From Aerococcus urinaeequi (GTDB taxonomy: Bacteria; Bacillota; Bacilli; Lactobacillales; Aerococcaceae): 64,000 bases of DNA. Below the pieces are notes generated by a model, which saw only the letters and a list, made by a program, of their open reading frames with translations, ran no database searches and was not told the DNA's origin. Numbering within the stretch: the stretch's first letter is position 1; each line of letters opens with the position of its first letter. The stretch lies in contig NZ_CP014162.1 of NCBI RefSeq assembly GCF_001543205.1, forward strand, positions 1,798,001 through 1,862,000, in the 5' to 3' direction. Shown here piece by piece: positions 35,284-45,028 of the stretch. The position numbers and the translations under genes are program-made.

Positions 35284-36030
35284 ATGGTGACAGAAGTAAA
35301 CTATAATCCAGAATTACTAGTACCCAATCACATCGCGGTGATCATGGACGGAAACGGTAGGTGGGCACAAGCTCGCGGATTAAAACGAACAGACGGACAT
35401 TCAGAGGGATTAAAAGCCCTAAAACGTGTGGTCATCGCAGCACATAAAATGGGCGTGAAGGTACTGACAGCATATGCCTTCTCAACTGAAAATTGGAAGC
35501 GACCAATTACCGAAGTAAATTATTTAATGGGCTTACCCAAAGTATTAAACGATGAAATCTTACCTGATTTAATCGACAATAATGTACAAGTTTGCATGAG
35601 TGGGAACTTCGATAAAGTACCACTAGGGACTAAGAAATATATTCAAAATGCCATGAATCGTACTAAAGACAACACTGGTTTAATTTTGAATATTGCCTTT
35701 AACTATGGCTCACGTGATGAAATCACCAAAGCCGTTCAAAATATTGCCACATCAGTAGCAAATGGCGACTTAAAAGTGAAAGATATTTCTGAACAAACCA
35801 TTTCAGATAACTTATATACAGCTCAATTAGGTGAATATGCCGACCCAGATTTATTGATTCGTTCAAGTGGGGAAGTTCGTTTATCGAATTACTTATTGTG
35901 GCAGTTGGCCTATAGTGAAATGGTGTTTACTGACACGAAATGGCCAGACTTTGATGAAGCTGTCATGCAAGAATGTGTTGGCGAATTTCAACGTAGAAAC
36001 CGTCGATTCGGAGCGATAGATAACAAATAG
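35284..36030 (+). CDS. uppS: Undecaprenyl diphosphate synthase (isoprenyl transferase)
   Basis: A 248-residue cis-prenyltransferase that makes the C55 lipid carrier for peptidoglycan and teichoic acid precursors. Motifs: HIAVIMDGNGRWAQARG with catalytic Asp22, GHSEGLKALKRVV, AYAFSTENWKRP, LNIAFNYGSRDEI and DLLIRSSGEVRLSNYLLWQ, the conserved pyrophosphate-binding end. Standard length. AGGAGGT-like GGAGG precedes the ATG. It heads a uppS-cdsA-rseP cluster of envelope lipid genes. Confidence 0.96.
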   Translation: MVTEVNYNPELLVPNHIAVIMDGNGRWAQARGLKRTDGHSEGLKALKRVVIAAHKMGVKVLTAYAFSTENWKRPITEVNYLMGLPKVLNDEILPDLIDNNVQVCMSGNFDKVPLGTKKYIQNAMNRTKDNTGLILNIAFNYGSRDEITKAVQNIATSVANGDLKVKDISEQTISDNLYTAQLGEYADPDLLIRSSGEVRLSNYLLWQLAYSEMVFTDTKWPDFDEAVMQECVGEFQRRNRRFGAIDNK

Positions 36031-36044
36031 AAAGAGGGGATCTC

Positions 36045-36842
36045 ATGACACAAAGAGTTATCAGCGCTGTTGTTGCTCTTGCCATTTTTATCCCACTTTT
36101 GTTTATGGGTGGTCGTCCTTTTGACTTGATGGTAGCGATTATTGCAATGGTTGCTTACTATGAAATTTTACAAATGGCAAAAATTCCATTCCCCTCATGG
36201 CGGGGGATTATCGGTTTAATCACCATGATGTTACAACTGCTGCCGTCTTATTATCTAGCACTACTGCCACAAGAAATCGACTATATGACGCTTTACTTCG
36301 CTGGTTTAGCCATGTTATTGATTATAATGGTCTTCAAACCAGAGGATATTAACTTTGAACAAGTAGGGGTCATTAGTTTAGCGGCTTTATACGTTGGCCG
36401 TGGTTTTCACTTATTAATTGAGACGAGATTAATGGGGCTCTTGCCGGTTATTTACGTTTTAATCATTATATGGGGGAACGATACCTTTGCCTATTTAGTT
36501 GGTCGCCAAATTGGCCGAACTCCCTTAGCACCAAAAGTATCACCTAATAAAACCATTGAAGGATCATTAGGCGGCATCATAGGAGCCTTTATCTGTTCAA
36601 GTATCGTCCTTTATTTTAACAACATCTTTGGCATATCAATTATGGATAATTTGATTTTAGCCGTGATTTTAGGCTTTTTAGGACAGATTGGTGACTTAGT
36701 AGAATCATCCATAAAACGGACTTACCAAGTCAAAGACTCAGGTAATATTATGCCAGGTCATGGCGGTTTCCTTGACCGATTTGATAGTCTCTTAATGGTA
36801 TTACCCATGTTTTATTTCTTGATTCCATTCTTAGGATCTTAA
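36045..36842 (+). CDS. cdsA: Phosphatidate cytidylyltransferase
   Basis: A 265-residue membrane enzyme forming CDP-diacylglycerol from phosphatidate and CTP. About eight membrane helices. The family signature near the C-terminus is complete: SPNKTIEGSLGGIIGAF, then GQIGDLVESSIKRTYQVKD and NIMPGHGGFLDRFDSL with the metal-binding acidic residues. It begins 14 bp after uppS with GAGGGG upstream. It supplies phospholipid synthesis downstream of PlsC, encoded at 20.7 kb. Confidence 0.95.
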   Translation: MTQRVISAVVALAIFIPLLFMGGRPFDLMVAIIAMVAYYEILQMAKIPFPSWRGIIGLITMMLQLLPSYYLALLPQEIDYMTLYFAGLAMLLIIMVFKPEDINFEQVGVISLAALYVGRGFHLLIETRLMGLLPVIYVLIIIWGNDTFAYLVGRQIGRTPLAPKVSPNKTIEGSLGGIIGAFICSSIVLYFNNIFGISIMDNLILAVILGFLGQIGDLVESSIKRTYQVKDSGNIMPGHGGFLDRFDSLLMVLPMFYFLIPFLGS

Positions 36843-36889
36843 CCAGTCTCATCGCTTTAATAAAGCTTTATCATAGTAAGGAGCGCATT

Positions 36890-38155
36890 ATGACGACCAT
36901 TATTGCATTTATATTTATATTTTCAGTTATCGTGATTGTCCATGAATTTGGGCATTATTATTTTGCCAAGAAAGCGGGCATCTTAGTCCGCGAATTCTCT
37001 ATCGGTATGGGACCGAAAATTTTCCATTTCGAAGCTGAAGAAACGACATACACGCTACGGATGTTGCCAATCGGCGGTTACGTCCGTATGGCTGGATTAG
37101 AAGAAATGTCAGACACCCTAACTAAGGGCATGCAAGTCGTCATCGAACAGGGTGAAGACGATATTGTAGACACCATTTCGTTGGAAAATGAGGGCCAAAA
37201 TTTTGCAGGCTTACCTTTAGAAGTATGGGCAGCTGACTTAGAAGAAGAGATGTTCATTGAAGGTATTCCTTACGGTAGCGAAGAGAAGGTCCGTTACCAA
37301 GTGTCAAAAACAGCTAATATCGTTGAATCTGACGGAACGATCGTGAAAGTCGCGCCCATAGAACGTCAATTCCAATCTGCCAACATCTGGCAACGACTAA
37401 TCGTTAATTTCGCTGGACCAATGAACAACTTTATCCTAGGTGTTTTAGCTTTCATCCTACTAGCCTTCATGCAAGGCGGTGTCTGGTCAAACGAAGCCGA
37501 AATTGGTGTCGTTCAAGCAGACTCTGCAGCTCAAGCAGCAGGACTAGAGGCCGGTGACCAAATCGTGTCAATCGACGATCAAGCGGTCGAATCATTTGAC
37601 GATATGCAAGCCATTATACAATCAAACCCAGACCAATCACTTACTTTTACCATCAACCGTGATGGTCAAGACCAAGAAATTTCGGTGACACCACAAGCAA
37701 CAGAGACAGAATCAGGTGAAACAGTTGGGGTAATTGGGGCCCAACGAGCGCAAGATACGTCATTTATGGCCAAAATCACCTTTGGTTTTACAAGCGCTTG
37801 GACCATGATTACAGGTATTTTCTCTATAATTGGGGGTATGTTTAAAACTGGCTTTGATATCAACAACTTTGGTGGGCCAGTTTACATGTACCAAACTACC
37901 TCGCAAGTCGTTTCCTTTGGGATGACAGGTATTATTTCTTGGCTAGCTTCTTTAAGTATTAACTTGGGAATTGTCAATTTACTACCCGTACCAGCTTTAG
38001 ACGGTGGTAAAATAGTCTTGAACCTGGTCGAATTGGTCCGAGGTAAGCCACTACAAGCTAAAACAGAAGGTATGATCAATATCGTAGGTGCTGTTCTAGT
38101 CATTGTCCTAATGATTGCAGTTACTTGGAACGATATTATGCGCATGTTTGGCTAA
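36890..38155 (+). CDS. rseP: Site-2 protease RseP (zinc metalloprotease, PDZ domain)
   Basis: A 421-residue intramembrane protease. Zinc motif HEFGH at residues 18-22 in the first helix, the second ligand motif LLPVPALDGGKIV near residue 365, and a PDZ domain in the middle (AAQAAGLEAGDQIVSIDDQAVES). Gram-positive homologues cleave anti-sigma factors, pheromone precursors and remnant signal peptides. Its substrate here is not evident. AAGGAG precedes the ATG, 47 bp after cdsA. Unlike many Firmicutes there is no proS between rseP and polC. Confidence 0.95.
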   Translation: MTTIIAFIFIFSVIVIVHEFGHYYFAKKAGILVREFSIGMGPKIFHFEAEETTYTLRMLPIGGYVRMAGLEEMSDTLTKGMQVVIEQGEDDIVDTISLENEGQNFAGLPLEVWAADLEEEMFIEGIPYGSEEKVRYQVSKTANIVESDGTIVKVAPIERQFQSANIWQRLIVNFAGPMNNFILGVLAFILLAFMQGGVWSNEAEIGVVQADSAAQAAGLEAGDQIVSIDDQAVESFDDMQAIIQSNPDQSLTFTINRDGQDQEISVTPQATETESGETVGVIGAQRAQDTSFMAKITFGFTSAWTMITGIFSIIGGMFKTGFDINNFGGPVYMYQTTSQVVSFGMTGIISWLASLSINLGIVNLLPVPALDGGKIVLNLVELVRGKPLQAKTEGMINIVGAVLVIVLMIAVTWNDIMRMFG

Positions 38156-38195
38156 TTAATCTATTGCATCAATACAATTAAAAACAGTAAGTCAG

Positions 38196-38219
38196 AAGGC
38201 CATAGTGATGGCCTTTTGT
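38196..38219 (+). terminator. Intrinsic terminator between rseP and polC
   Basis: AAGGCCAT AGTG ATGGCCTT (38196-38215) followed by TTGTT. It is only 30 bp before polC. Confidence 0.75.
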
Positions 38220-38245
38220 TATTAAACAGGAAAGGAATTGAGTCT

Positions 38246-41200
38246 ATGTCAGAATCTAAAGAAGCCTTATTTCAGGCCTTATTAGGACAAATTCATTGGA
38301 ACGATGAAAACACGGCTATCCAAAATGGTTGGTTAGAAAATGTCGTGGTCCATACCAAATCACGGTTGTGGCAATTTAAAATTGGCTTACCAACACGTAT
38401 AGATGCCGCGACTTTCTTAACCTTTGAAGAACACTTGAAAAAGGGTTTCGACCATGTTGGGGCAGTGGACTTTTCAATTGAGGTTGCTGACCAAAGCCAA
38501 CCAGCAAATCAAGCTGTCCTAGACTACTGGCCAATCATAGTTAACCGGTCTGGTATTTCAAACGGGATTGCTAAAGCCACTTTCCAAGGGCAATTACCCT
38601 CATTTGAAAATAACCGCTACTATATTCGCGTGGACAATCAACCATTAAAACAACTCATTCAAGAAAACTACCTTGAAGTTATCAAACAAAATTATCAAAT
38701 GGTCGGATTTCCTAAGGTGCCGTTTGAAATTATTATCGATGATGAAACGGCCAAAGACCGGCGTGATGTCTTTGTAGAGCGGGCTAATGAATTAGCTGAG
38801 CAACAACAGGAAATGGCCAAAAAAGCAGCTGAAAAACAAAAAGAAATGGCTGTTGCTGGCAATAATGGTCAAGCAATTAAAGTGGACAAAATTCAATTAG
38901 GCAAACATATCCCCGTTGACGACAAATTAAGAGCCATGAATACTTACGTTGAAGAACAACGGTTTGTATCCATGGAAGGTGTAGTCTTCGATGTTGAAGT
39001 TAAAATATTAAAAACCGGCCGTCGCATTTTAAATGCCAAAATTTCGGATTATAGCTCAGCATTCTTAATTCAAATGTTTTCTAGAACGGATGAAGATATC
39101 GCCATTTTTGACGCCATCCGCAAGGGTATGTGGTTGCGAGTTCGCGGTGATTTGCAAATGGATGACCGTTTTGCCCGTGACCTAGTCCTAAATGTTCGCG
39201 ACTTGGAGCAAATTACCAAGGCTAAACGCCAAGATAATGCTGACAAGAAGCGGGTTGAATTACACGTTCACACCAATATGTCCATGTTGGATGCGACTAA
39301 TTCAATTTCCGATTTCACCAACCAAGCTAAAGATTGGGGACATACAGCTATTGCGGTCACTGACCATGCAACCCTGCAAGCTTATCCAGAAGCATCAGGG
39401 GCGGCTAAATCCACTGGTTTGAAAATGATTTACGGTGTTGAAGCCAATATCGTGGATGATGGCGTCCCTATCGCCTACAATCCGGACCATATCGAATTAA
39501 AAGAAGCAACCTATGTCGTATTCGATGTGGAGACTACTGGATTATCAGCTATTTACGATAACATTATCGAATTAGCGGCCGTTAAAATGCAGAACGGTAA
39601 TGTGATTGATACTTTTGAGGAGTTTATTAATCCAGGACGACCACTTTCGGCTACTATTATTGATTTAACCGGGATTACTGACGCCATGTTAGCCAATACC
39701 CGGACTGAAAAAGAAGTGATTACGGACTTTAGAGAATGGGTTGGGGACGCTATTTTAGTGGCCCACAATGCCAGCTTTGATATGGGCTTTATTGATACAG
39801 CTTACAACCGACATGGTTTTGACAAGTCCCATAACGCCGTAATCGATACCTTAGAAATGTCTCGGTTCTTGCATCCAAACCTGAAATCGCATCGTTTGAA
39901 TACCTTGGCCAAACGCTATAATGTGGCCCTAGAGCAGCATCACCGGGCTGTATATGATGCGGAAACCACAGGTGCCTTAGCCTGGATTTTTATCAAAGAA
40001 GCAGCCACTGACCATGAGATTTTCTACCATGATGAGTTGAACAAAGATGTCGGTAAAGGGGACGCCTACAAGCAAGGTCGACCATTCCACGCCATTTTGC
40101 TGGCTAAAAACCAAACAGGGTTAAAAGACCTATTCAAATTGGTATCTGCGTCAAATATCGACTATTATTACCGAGTACCTCGAATTCCGCGGTCACTCTT
40201 ATCTAGTCACCGAGAAAACTTGCTAGTCGGTTCAGCCTGTGCAGGCGGTGAAGTATTTGAAGCTTTAATGCAAAAAGGGAAGGTTGAAGCAGAGCAAAAA
40301 GCTGGCTTCTACGACTACTTGGAACTCCAACCAAAGGCAGTTTACAAACCTTTGATCTTAGATGAATTGATTCAAGATGAAGAAACGCTTGAAAAAATCA
40401 TGAAAGATATGCTTGAAATTGGGGAATCGGTCAACAAACCTGTTGTTGCAACAGGAGATGTCCATTACCTAAATGAAGAGGATAAATTGTATCGGGAAAT
40501 TTTAATTAATTCGATCAAATCTAACCGGACCAAAAACTTCCCAGAAGCTCATTTCCGTTCAACTGAAGAAATGTTGCGAGAGTTTGCTTTCCTAGGCGAG
40601 GAAACGGCATACCAAATTGTCGTTGAAAATTCCAATGCCATTGCAGACAGCATTGAGTTTGTGGAACCTTTGAAAGACAAATTGTATACACCAACAATTG
40701 AAGGGGCGGAACAAGAACTGACAGATATGTCATTTGAAAAAGCCCATGAAATCTACGGTAAAGAACTACCAGAAATCGTAGAGGCTCGCTTAGATAAAGA
40801 ATTGAAATCTATTATCTCCAATGGATTCTCGGTTATTTACCTGATTTCACAAAAATTGGTGAAGAAATCGAATGACGACGGCTATATCGTTGGTTCCCGT
40901 GGGTCAGTAGGATCCTCATTTGTAGCGACTATGTCAGGGATTACGGAAGTAAATCCGCTGGCGCCGCATTATGTTTGCCCGAATTGCCACTATAGTCATT
41001 TCTTTACTGATGGATCGGTGGGGTCTGGGTTCGACTTGCCAGATAAACCTTGTCCTGAATGTGGGACTAACTTGGATAAAGACGGACAAGATATTCCATT
41101 TGAAACCTTCTTAGGATTTAAAGGGGACAAGGTACCTGATATCGATTTGAACTTCTCTGGAGAATACCAAGCCCGCGCCCATGCCTACACTAAAGTCCTT

Positions 41201-42565
41201 TTCGGTGACGACCACGTTTTCCGGGCGGGAACAATTGGTACAGTCGCGGATAAAACAGCCTTCGGGTATGTACTAGGTTACGACCAAGATAAGAATTTAA
41301 ATCTTCGTAAGACTGAGAAAGAATTCTTAGCCAAGGGTGCAACAGGCGTTAAACGGACAACCGGTCAGCATCCAGGGGGAATCATTGTTATCCCTGAAAA
41401 TATGGATGTATATGACTTTACCCCAATTCAATTCCCGGCTGACGACGTGGAATCTGAATGGAAGACGACCCACTTTGATTTCCATTCCATCCATGATAAC
41501 GTCTTGAAATTAGATATCCTTGGGCACGATGACCCGACCATGATTCGTAAATTACAGGATTTATCCGGCATCAATCCAACCGAAATTCCAATCGATGATC
41601 CAGAAGTATATGAATTATTCAATGGGACAGAAGTCTTAGGTGTTACCAAAGAACAAATCTATTCCAACACTGGTACATTAGGCATTCCCGAGTTTGGGAC
41701 CCGATTTACCCGACAAATGCTTGAAGCAACCAAACCTTCAACCTTCGCCGAACTACTGCAAATCTCCGGATTATCGCATGGTACAGACGTTTGGCTAGGT
41801 AATGCCGAAGTACTTGTCCGTGAAAAAGGGCTACCGCTAAGTGAAGTGATCGGTTGTCGTGATGATATCATGGTTTACTTAATCCATCGTGGTCTACCTG
41901 AATCAGACGCCTTCCAAATAATGGAGAAAGTTCGTAAAGGCAAGGGGTTATCTGACGAACACAAGGCCATCATGCGTGAATACGACGTGCCGGAATGGTA
42001 TATGGATTCATGTGAAAAAATCAAATACATGTTCCCGAAAGCCCATGCCGCTGCCTATGTATTGAATGCCATGCGGGTAGCTTGGTTTAAAGTGAAACAT
42101 CCAATTTGGTACTACTGTGCTTACTTATCAGTACGGGCGAGTGACTTTGACCTTGTATCCATGTCGAACGGGAAAGAATCGACTAAGGCCAAAATTAACG
42201 AAATCAATGCCAAAGGAATGGAAGCTTCGACTAAAGAAAAACAATTGTTAACAGTCCTTGAGATTGTAAACGAGATGTGGGAACGTGGCTTTACCTTAAA
42301 AATGGTTGATATCAATAAATCTCATGCAACTGAATTTATTATTGAAGAGGACAATACTTTGATTGCACCTTTTAGAGCCATTGACGGTTTGGGTACAAAC
42401 GTGGCCAAATCTATTGTTGCAGCACGTGAGGAATCACCGTTCTTATCCAAAGAAGACTTACAAACTCGTGGTAAAGTGTCTAAATCATTGATTGAATACA
42501 TGACCGAGAATCATGTATTAGATGGTTTACCAGACCAAAACCAATTATCACTATTTGATTTTTAA
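38246..42565 (+). CDS. polC: DNA polymerase III alpha subunit, PolC type
   Basis: A 1439-residue replicative polymerase of low-GC Gram-positives. Order of parts: N-terminal and OB-fold regions, a PHP domain (HVHTNMSMLDATN, about 339) interrupted by the DEDD proofreading exonuclease (VFDVETTGLSA about 426, AHNASFDMGF about 506), PHP remainder (GSACAGGEVFEAL), then the polymerase core with VGSRGSVGSSFVA, a zinc module CPNC...CPEC (about 911-938) and PDIDLNFSGEYQ catalytic aspartates (about 964). The C-terminus ends QLSLFDF, a sliding-clamp motif. ATG 38246 has GGAAAGGA upstream; an in-frame TTG at 38216 lies in the terminator. Confidence 0.97.
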   Translation: MSESKEALFQALLGQIHWNDENTAIQNGWLENVVVHTKSRLWQFKIGLPTRIDAATFLTFEEHLKKGFDHVGAVDFSIEVADQSQPANQAVLDYWPIIVNRSGISNGIAKATFQGQLPSFENNRYYIRVDNQPLKQLIQENYLEVIKQNYQMVGFPKVPFEIIIDDETAKDRRDVFVERANELAEQQQEMAKKAAEKQKEMAVAGNNGQAIKVDKIQLGKHIPVDDKLRAMNTYVEEQRFVSMEGVVFDVEVKILKTGRRILNAKISDYSSAFLIQMFSRTDEDIAIFDAIRKGMWLRVRGDLQMDDRFARDLVLNVRDLEQITKAKRQDNADKKRVELHVHTNMSMLDATNSISDFTNQAKDWGHTAIAVTDHATLQAYPEASGAAKSTGLKMIYGVEANIVDDGVPIAYNPDHIELKEATYVVFDVETTGLSAIYDNIIELAAVKMQNGNVIDTFEEFINPGRPLSATIIDLTGITDAMLANTRTEKEVITDFREWVGDAILVAHNASFDMGFIDTAYNRHGFDKSHNAVIDTLEMSRFLHPNLKSHRLNTLAKRYNVALEQHHRAVYDAETTGALAWIFIKEAATDHEIFYHDELNKDVGKGDAYKQGRPFHAILLAKNQTGLKDLFKLVSASNIDYYYRVPRIPRSLLSSHRENLLVGSACAGGEVFEALMQKGKVEAEQKAGFYDYLELQPKAVYKPLILDELIQDEETLEKIMKDMLEIGESVNKPVVATGDVHYLNEEDKLYREILINSIKSNRTKNFPEAHFRSTEEMLREFAFLGEETAYQIVVENSNAIADSIEFVEPLKDKLYTPTIEGAEQELTDMSFEKAHEIYGKELPEIVEARLDKELKSIISNGFSVIYLISQKLVKKSNDDGYIVGSRGSVGSSFVATMSGITEVNPLAPHYVCPNCHYSHFFTDGSVGSGFDLPDKPCPECGTNLDKDGQDIPFETFLGFKGDKVPDIDLNFSGEYQARAHAYTKVLFGDDHVFRAGTIGTVADKTAFGYVLGYDQDKNLNLRKTEKEFLAKGATGVKRTTGQHPGGIIVIPENMDVYDFTPIQFPADDVESEWKTTHFDFHSIHDNVLKLDILGHDDPTMIRKLQDLSGINPTEIPIDDPEVYELFNGTEVLGVTKEQIYSNTGTLGIPEFGTRFTRQMLEATKPSTFAELLQISGLSHGTDVWLGNAEVLVREKGLPLSEVIGCRDDIMVYLIHRGLPESDAFQIMEKVRKGKGLSDEHKAIMREYDVPEWYMDSCEKIKYMFPKAHAAAYVLNAMRVAWFKVKHPIWYYCAYLSVRASDFDLVSMSNGKESTKAKINEINAKGMEASTKEKQLLTVLEIVNEMWERGFTLKMVDINKSHATEFIIEEDNTLIAPFRAIDGLGTNVAKSIVAAREESPFLSKEDLQTRGKVSKSLIEYMTENHVLDGLPDQNQLSLFDF

Positions 42566-42576
42566 AAGCGCAAAAC

Positions 42577-42615
42577 AGGATTACCTATCATCTTGAAAGG
42601 TAATCCTATTTTTTT
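42577..42615 (+). terminator. Intrinsic terminator after polC
   Basis: AGGATTACCT (42577-42586) pairs perfectly with AGGTAATCCT (42598-42607), followed by ATTTTTTT. Confidence 0.9.
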
Positions 42616-42786
42616 GAGCATTATTTTTTGTTGTATCTATCAGGTTATGTTAACATAATATTGTATGCATCATTTTTAAGTGAATCCGTTCGCTTAACCG
42701 CAATACTCGCAACAAATCACACGCCAGTGTTATGTTTATTTGTTGCTTTTTTCAATTTATATTGATTATTTAAAAGGAGGAATTCT

Positions 42787-44271
42787 ATGCAGTTATTGCT
42801 AGATAAGTTTAAAGAAGTGATATCTTCTGTCTTACCTATCGTCGTCTTTGTATTCGCGCTAGCATTTACCCTGGTTGATGTGCCAGGAGATATGATGGCG
42901 AGATTTGCAATTGGTTCAATCCTATTAACACTAGGACTGACCATTTTCCTATTCGGGGTAGATATTGGTATGACGCCAATTGGGAATTATTTAGGTGATT
43001 CGATTATTCGATCAAGTTCCCATTTAATCGTACTATTATTATCATTCTTTATAGGGTTTTCGATTACCGTAGCCGAACCAGACCTATTAATTTTGGGCCA
43101 GCAAATTTCTGATGCAACGGGTGGCGTTTTAGGGTCACAAACCATTGTTGTCGTTGTATCAATAGGTGTGGGGGTTATGATCGCCCTTGCTGTTTACCGG
43201 GTAATGAAAGATGTCGCCTTGAAGTGGTTCTTCCTAGCCGTTTATGCGGTCATCACCTTATTATCAATTTTCGCAGACTCTACCTTCCTAGCGATGTCAT
43301 TTGACGCCTCTGGTGCAACAACAGGTGCCTTAACTACACCATTTGTATTGGCCTTAGGTACCAGTGTTTCCTCCAAAAAAGGTGGTAAAGGGGCTGAAGA
43401 TGATTCCTTTGGTTTAGTAGGTGCCATGTCAACAGGACCAATCTTAGCCGTGATGATTATGTCACTAGTTCAAAGTTCATCTTTCCAAAATTCTGATGAA
43501 GCTTACCAATATACTGAAGGGATTATCCGTCCGTTCATCGCAAATATTGGTCATACTGTTCAAGAATCAGTAGTTTCACTTATTCCAATTTTAATCCTAT
43601 TCGCGATTGTGATTTATTTTTATAGAAGAATCAATAAAGGTGAATTACGCCGTATTGCTATTGGGGTTGTCTATGTCTTGATTGGTTTAACTTTCTTCTT
43701 AATCGGGGTTAACCAAGGATTTATGGATATGGGTCGTTACTTAGCGACTGAATTAGCCACTAACCACGAAGCCTTACTACCATGGATTGGTCTTGTGATG
43801 GGGCTAGTTGTTGTATTAGCTGAACCAGCTGTACACGTACTTGGGGACCAGGTTGAAGACGTAACAGGTGGACATATCCCTAATAAGTTGTTATTATTCT
43901 CCTTGTCGATTGGTGTAGGGTTAGCCGTAATGATGTCAATGCTTCGTATTATGGTACCAGGCGTTGAATTGTGGCACTTCCTATTGCCAGGATTTGGCTT
44001 ATCAATATTATTAAGCTTTTACGTACCCAACCTGTTTACAGGTATCGCCTTCGATGCTGGTGGGGTAGCATCTGGTCCAATGACGGCAACTTTCATTTTG
44101 GCCTTTGCACAAGGTGTAGCGGCTACATTGCCACAAGCAGATGTCTTAATAGATGGATTTGGTATCATCGCAATGGTGGCAATGACACCGGTGTTAATGG
44201 TTCAAATTCTAGGCTTAATTTATAAACTACGTGTTAAAGATAAGAAAACAGCGAACAAGGGGGTTAATTGA
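42787..44271 (+). CDS. DUF1538 family membrane protein with two internal repeats
   Basis: A 494-residue protein with about 12 hydrophobic helices built from two related halves. Half 1 has LTLGLTIFLFGVDIGMTPIG, SITVAEPDLLILGQQISDATGG and VVSIGVGVMIALAVYRVM. Half 2 has VLIGLTFFLIGVNQGFMDMG, VVVLAEPAVHVLGDQVEDVTGG and LSIGVGLAVMMSMLRIM. The matching AEP..x.LG.Q..D.TGG motif in each half marks the DUF1538 repeat and suggests an inverted- or tandem-repeat transporter. Substrate unknown. AAAGGAGG precedes the ATG. The stop overlaps the ATG of the following P-II-like gene (TGATG), so the two are translationally coupled and presumably act together. Confidence 0.88.
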   Translation: MQLLLDKFKEVISSVLPIVVFVFALAFTLVDVPGDMMARFAIGSILLTLGLTIFLFGVDIGMTPIGNYLGDSIIRSSSHLIVLLLSFFIGFSITVAEPDLLILGQQISDATGGVLGSQTIVVVVSIGVGVMIALAVYRVMKDVALKWFFLAVYAVITLLSIFADSTFLAMSFDASGATTGALTTPFVLALGTSVSSKKGGKGAEDDSFGLVGAMSTGPILAVMIMSLVQSSSFQNSDEAYQYTEGIIRPFIANIGHTVQESVVSLIPILILFAIVIYFYRRINKGELRRIAIGVVYVLIGLTFFLIGVNQGFMDMGRYLATELATNHEALLPWIGLVMGLVVVLAEPAVHVLGDQVEDVTGGHIPNKLLLFSLSIGVGLAVMMSMLRIMVPGVELWHFLLPGFGLSILLSFYVPNLFTGIAFDAGGVASGPMTATFILAFAQGVAATLPQADVLIDGFGIIAMVAMTPVLMVQILGLIYKLRVKDKKTANKGVN

Positions 44272-44924
44272 TGACTGTAGAATCAGTGGCGTTTTTCGCT
44301 ATTGTAAACCATGGTTTTGGGCAGAAAGTACTTAAAACTGCCAAAGAGCATGGAACCGGTGGTGGCACCTTAGTCCTTTGTGAAGGCACTATTCCAAATA
44401 AATTCCTTAACTTAATGGGACTTGATGAATCTAAGAAAGAATTGATGATTACATTAGCACCTAAGGAATTCGAAAGTGACATTCACGAAAAAATTACTGA
44501 GAAAATGAAATTAGACAAGAAAGGCTTGGGTATCCTGTTCTCAGCAGATACATCAAGCGTTTGTGGTAGTCGTTTATTTAATCGGGCATTTGAAGAAAAA
44601 GGTGAAAATATGAGTGAGTATCAACTATTAGTATCAATTGTCGACCGCGATTCAGGTGATGATGTTGTTGCAGCTGCCCGTAAAGAAGGCGCTAAAGGTG
44701 CAACCATTCTTCACGGTCGTGGAACAGGGACAACTGAAATCTCTAAACTATTCAATATTGAAATTCAACCTGAAAAAGAAATCGTTCTTTTAGTTGTTGA
44801 GTCTGAAAAGGTAAAATCGGTTTCTGAAAACATACATACTGCCATGGGATTAGATAAACCTGGTAGTGGGGTCGTTTTTTCAATTCCAGTAAACCAAGTA
44901 ACAGGTTTAGTACAAAATCTGTAA
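44271..44924 (+). CDS. Tandem P-II-like signalling protein partnered with DUF1538
   Basis: A 217-residue soluble protein made of two ferredoxin-like P-II domains. Domain 1 (about 5-100) begins ESVAFFAIVNHGFGQKVLKT and carries HGTGGGTLVLCEGT. Domain 2 (about 115-217) begins EYQLLVSIVDRDSGDDVVA and carries EGAKGATILHGRGTG, with DKPGSGVVFSIPV at the end. P-II proteins bind ATP/ADP and other nucleotides and gate transporters; an equivalent role on the DUF1538 protein is inferred from coupling. It is not a canonical GlnB/GlnK: duplicated, without a recognisable uridylylation-type T-loop tyrosine motif. A TTG at 44268 is in frame but ATG 44271 is more natural. Confidence 0.82.
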   Translation: MTVESVAFFAIVNHGFGQKVLKTAKEHGTGGGTLVLCEGTIPNKFLNLMGLDESKKELMITLAPKEFESDIHEKITEKMKLDKKGLGILFSADTSSVCGSRLFNRAFEEKGENMSEYQLLVSIVDRDSGDDVVAAARKEGAKGATILHGRGTGTTEISKLFNIEIQPEKEIVLLVVESEKVKSVSENIHTAMGLDKPGSGVVFSIPVNQVTGLVQNL

Positions 44925-44947
44925 AAATCGCTTAGTAGCAACAATTA

Positions 44948-44976
44948 TTGCTTAACAAACTCGTATATGTTATACT
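44948..44976 (+). promoter_or_regulatory. Promoter of the rimP-nusA-infB operon
   Basis: TTGCTT (44948-44953), 17 bp, TATACT (44971-44976). Transcription should begin near 44983. Confidence 0.75.
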
Positions 44977-45003
44977 GTCTAAGTAGAAAGAAGACAGTGG
45001 TGG

Positions 45004-45028
45004 AGTGAGCGGTGACGCTCACTTTTTT
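45004..45028 (+). terminator. Terminator hairpin in the rimP leader (possible attenuator)
   Basis: AGTGAGCG GTGA CGCTCACT (45004-45023), a perfect eight-pair stem followed by TTTTTT, lies about 20 bases after the expected transcript start and 40 bases before rimP. Since the operon encodes NusA, which promotes termination at such hairpins, feedback attenuation is plausible. Confidence 0.8.
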
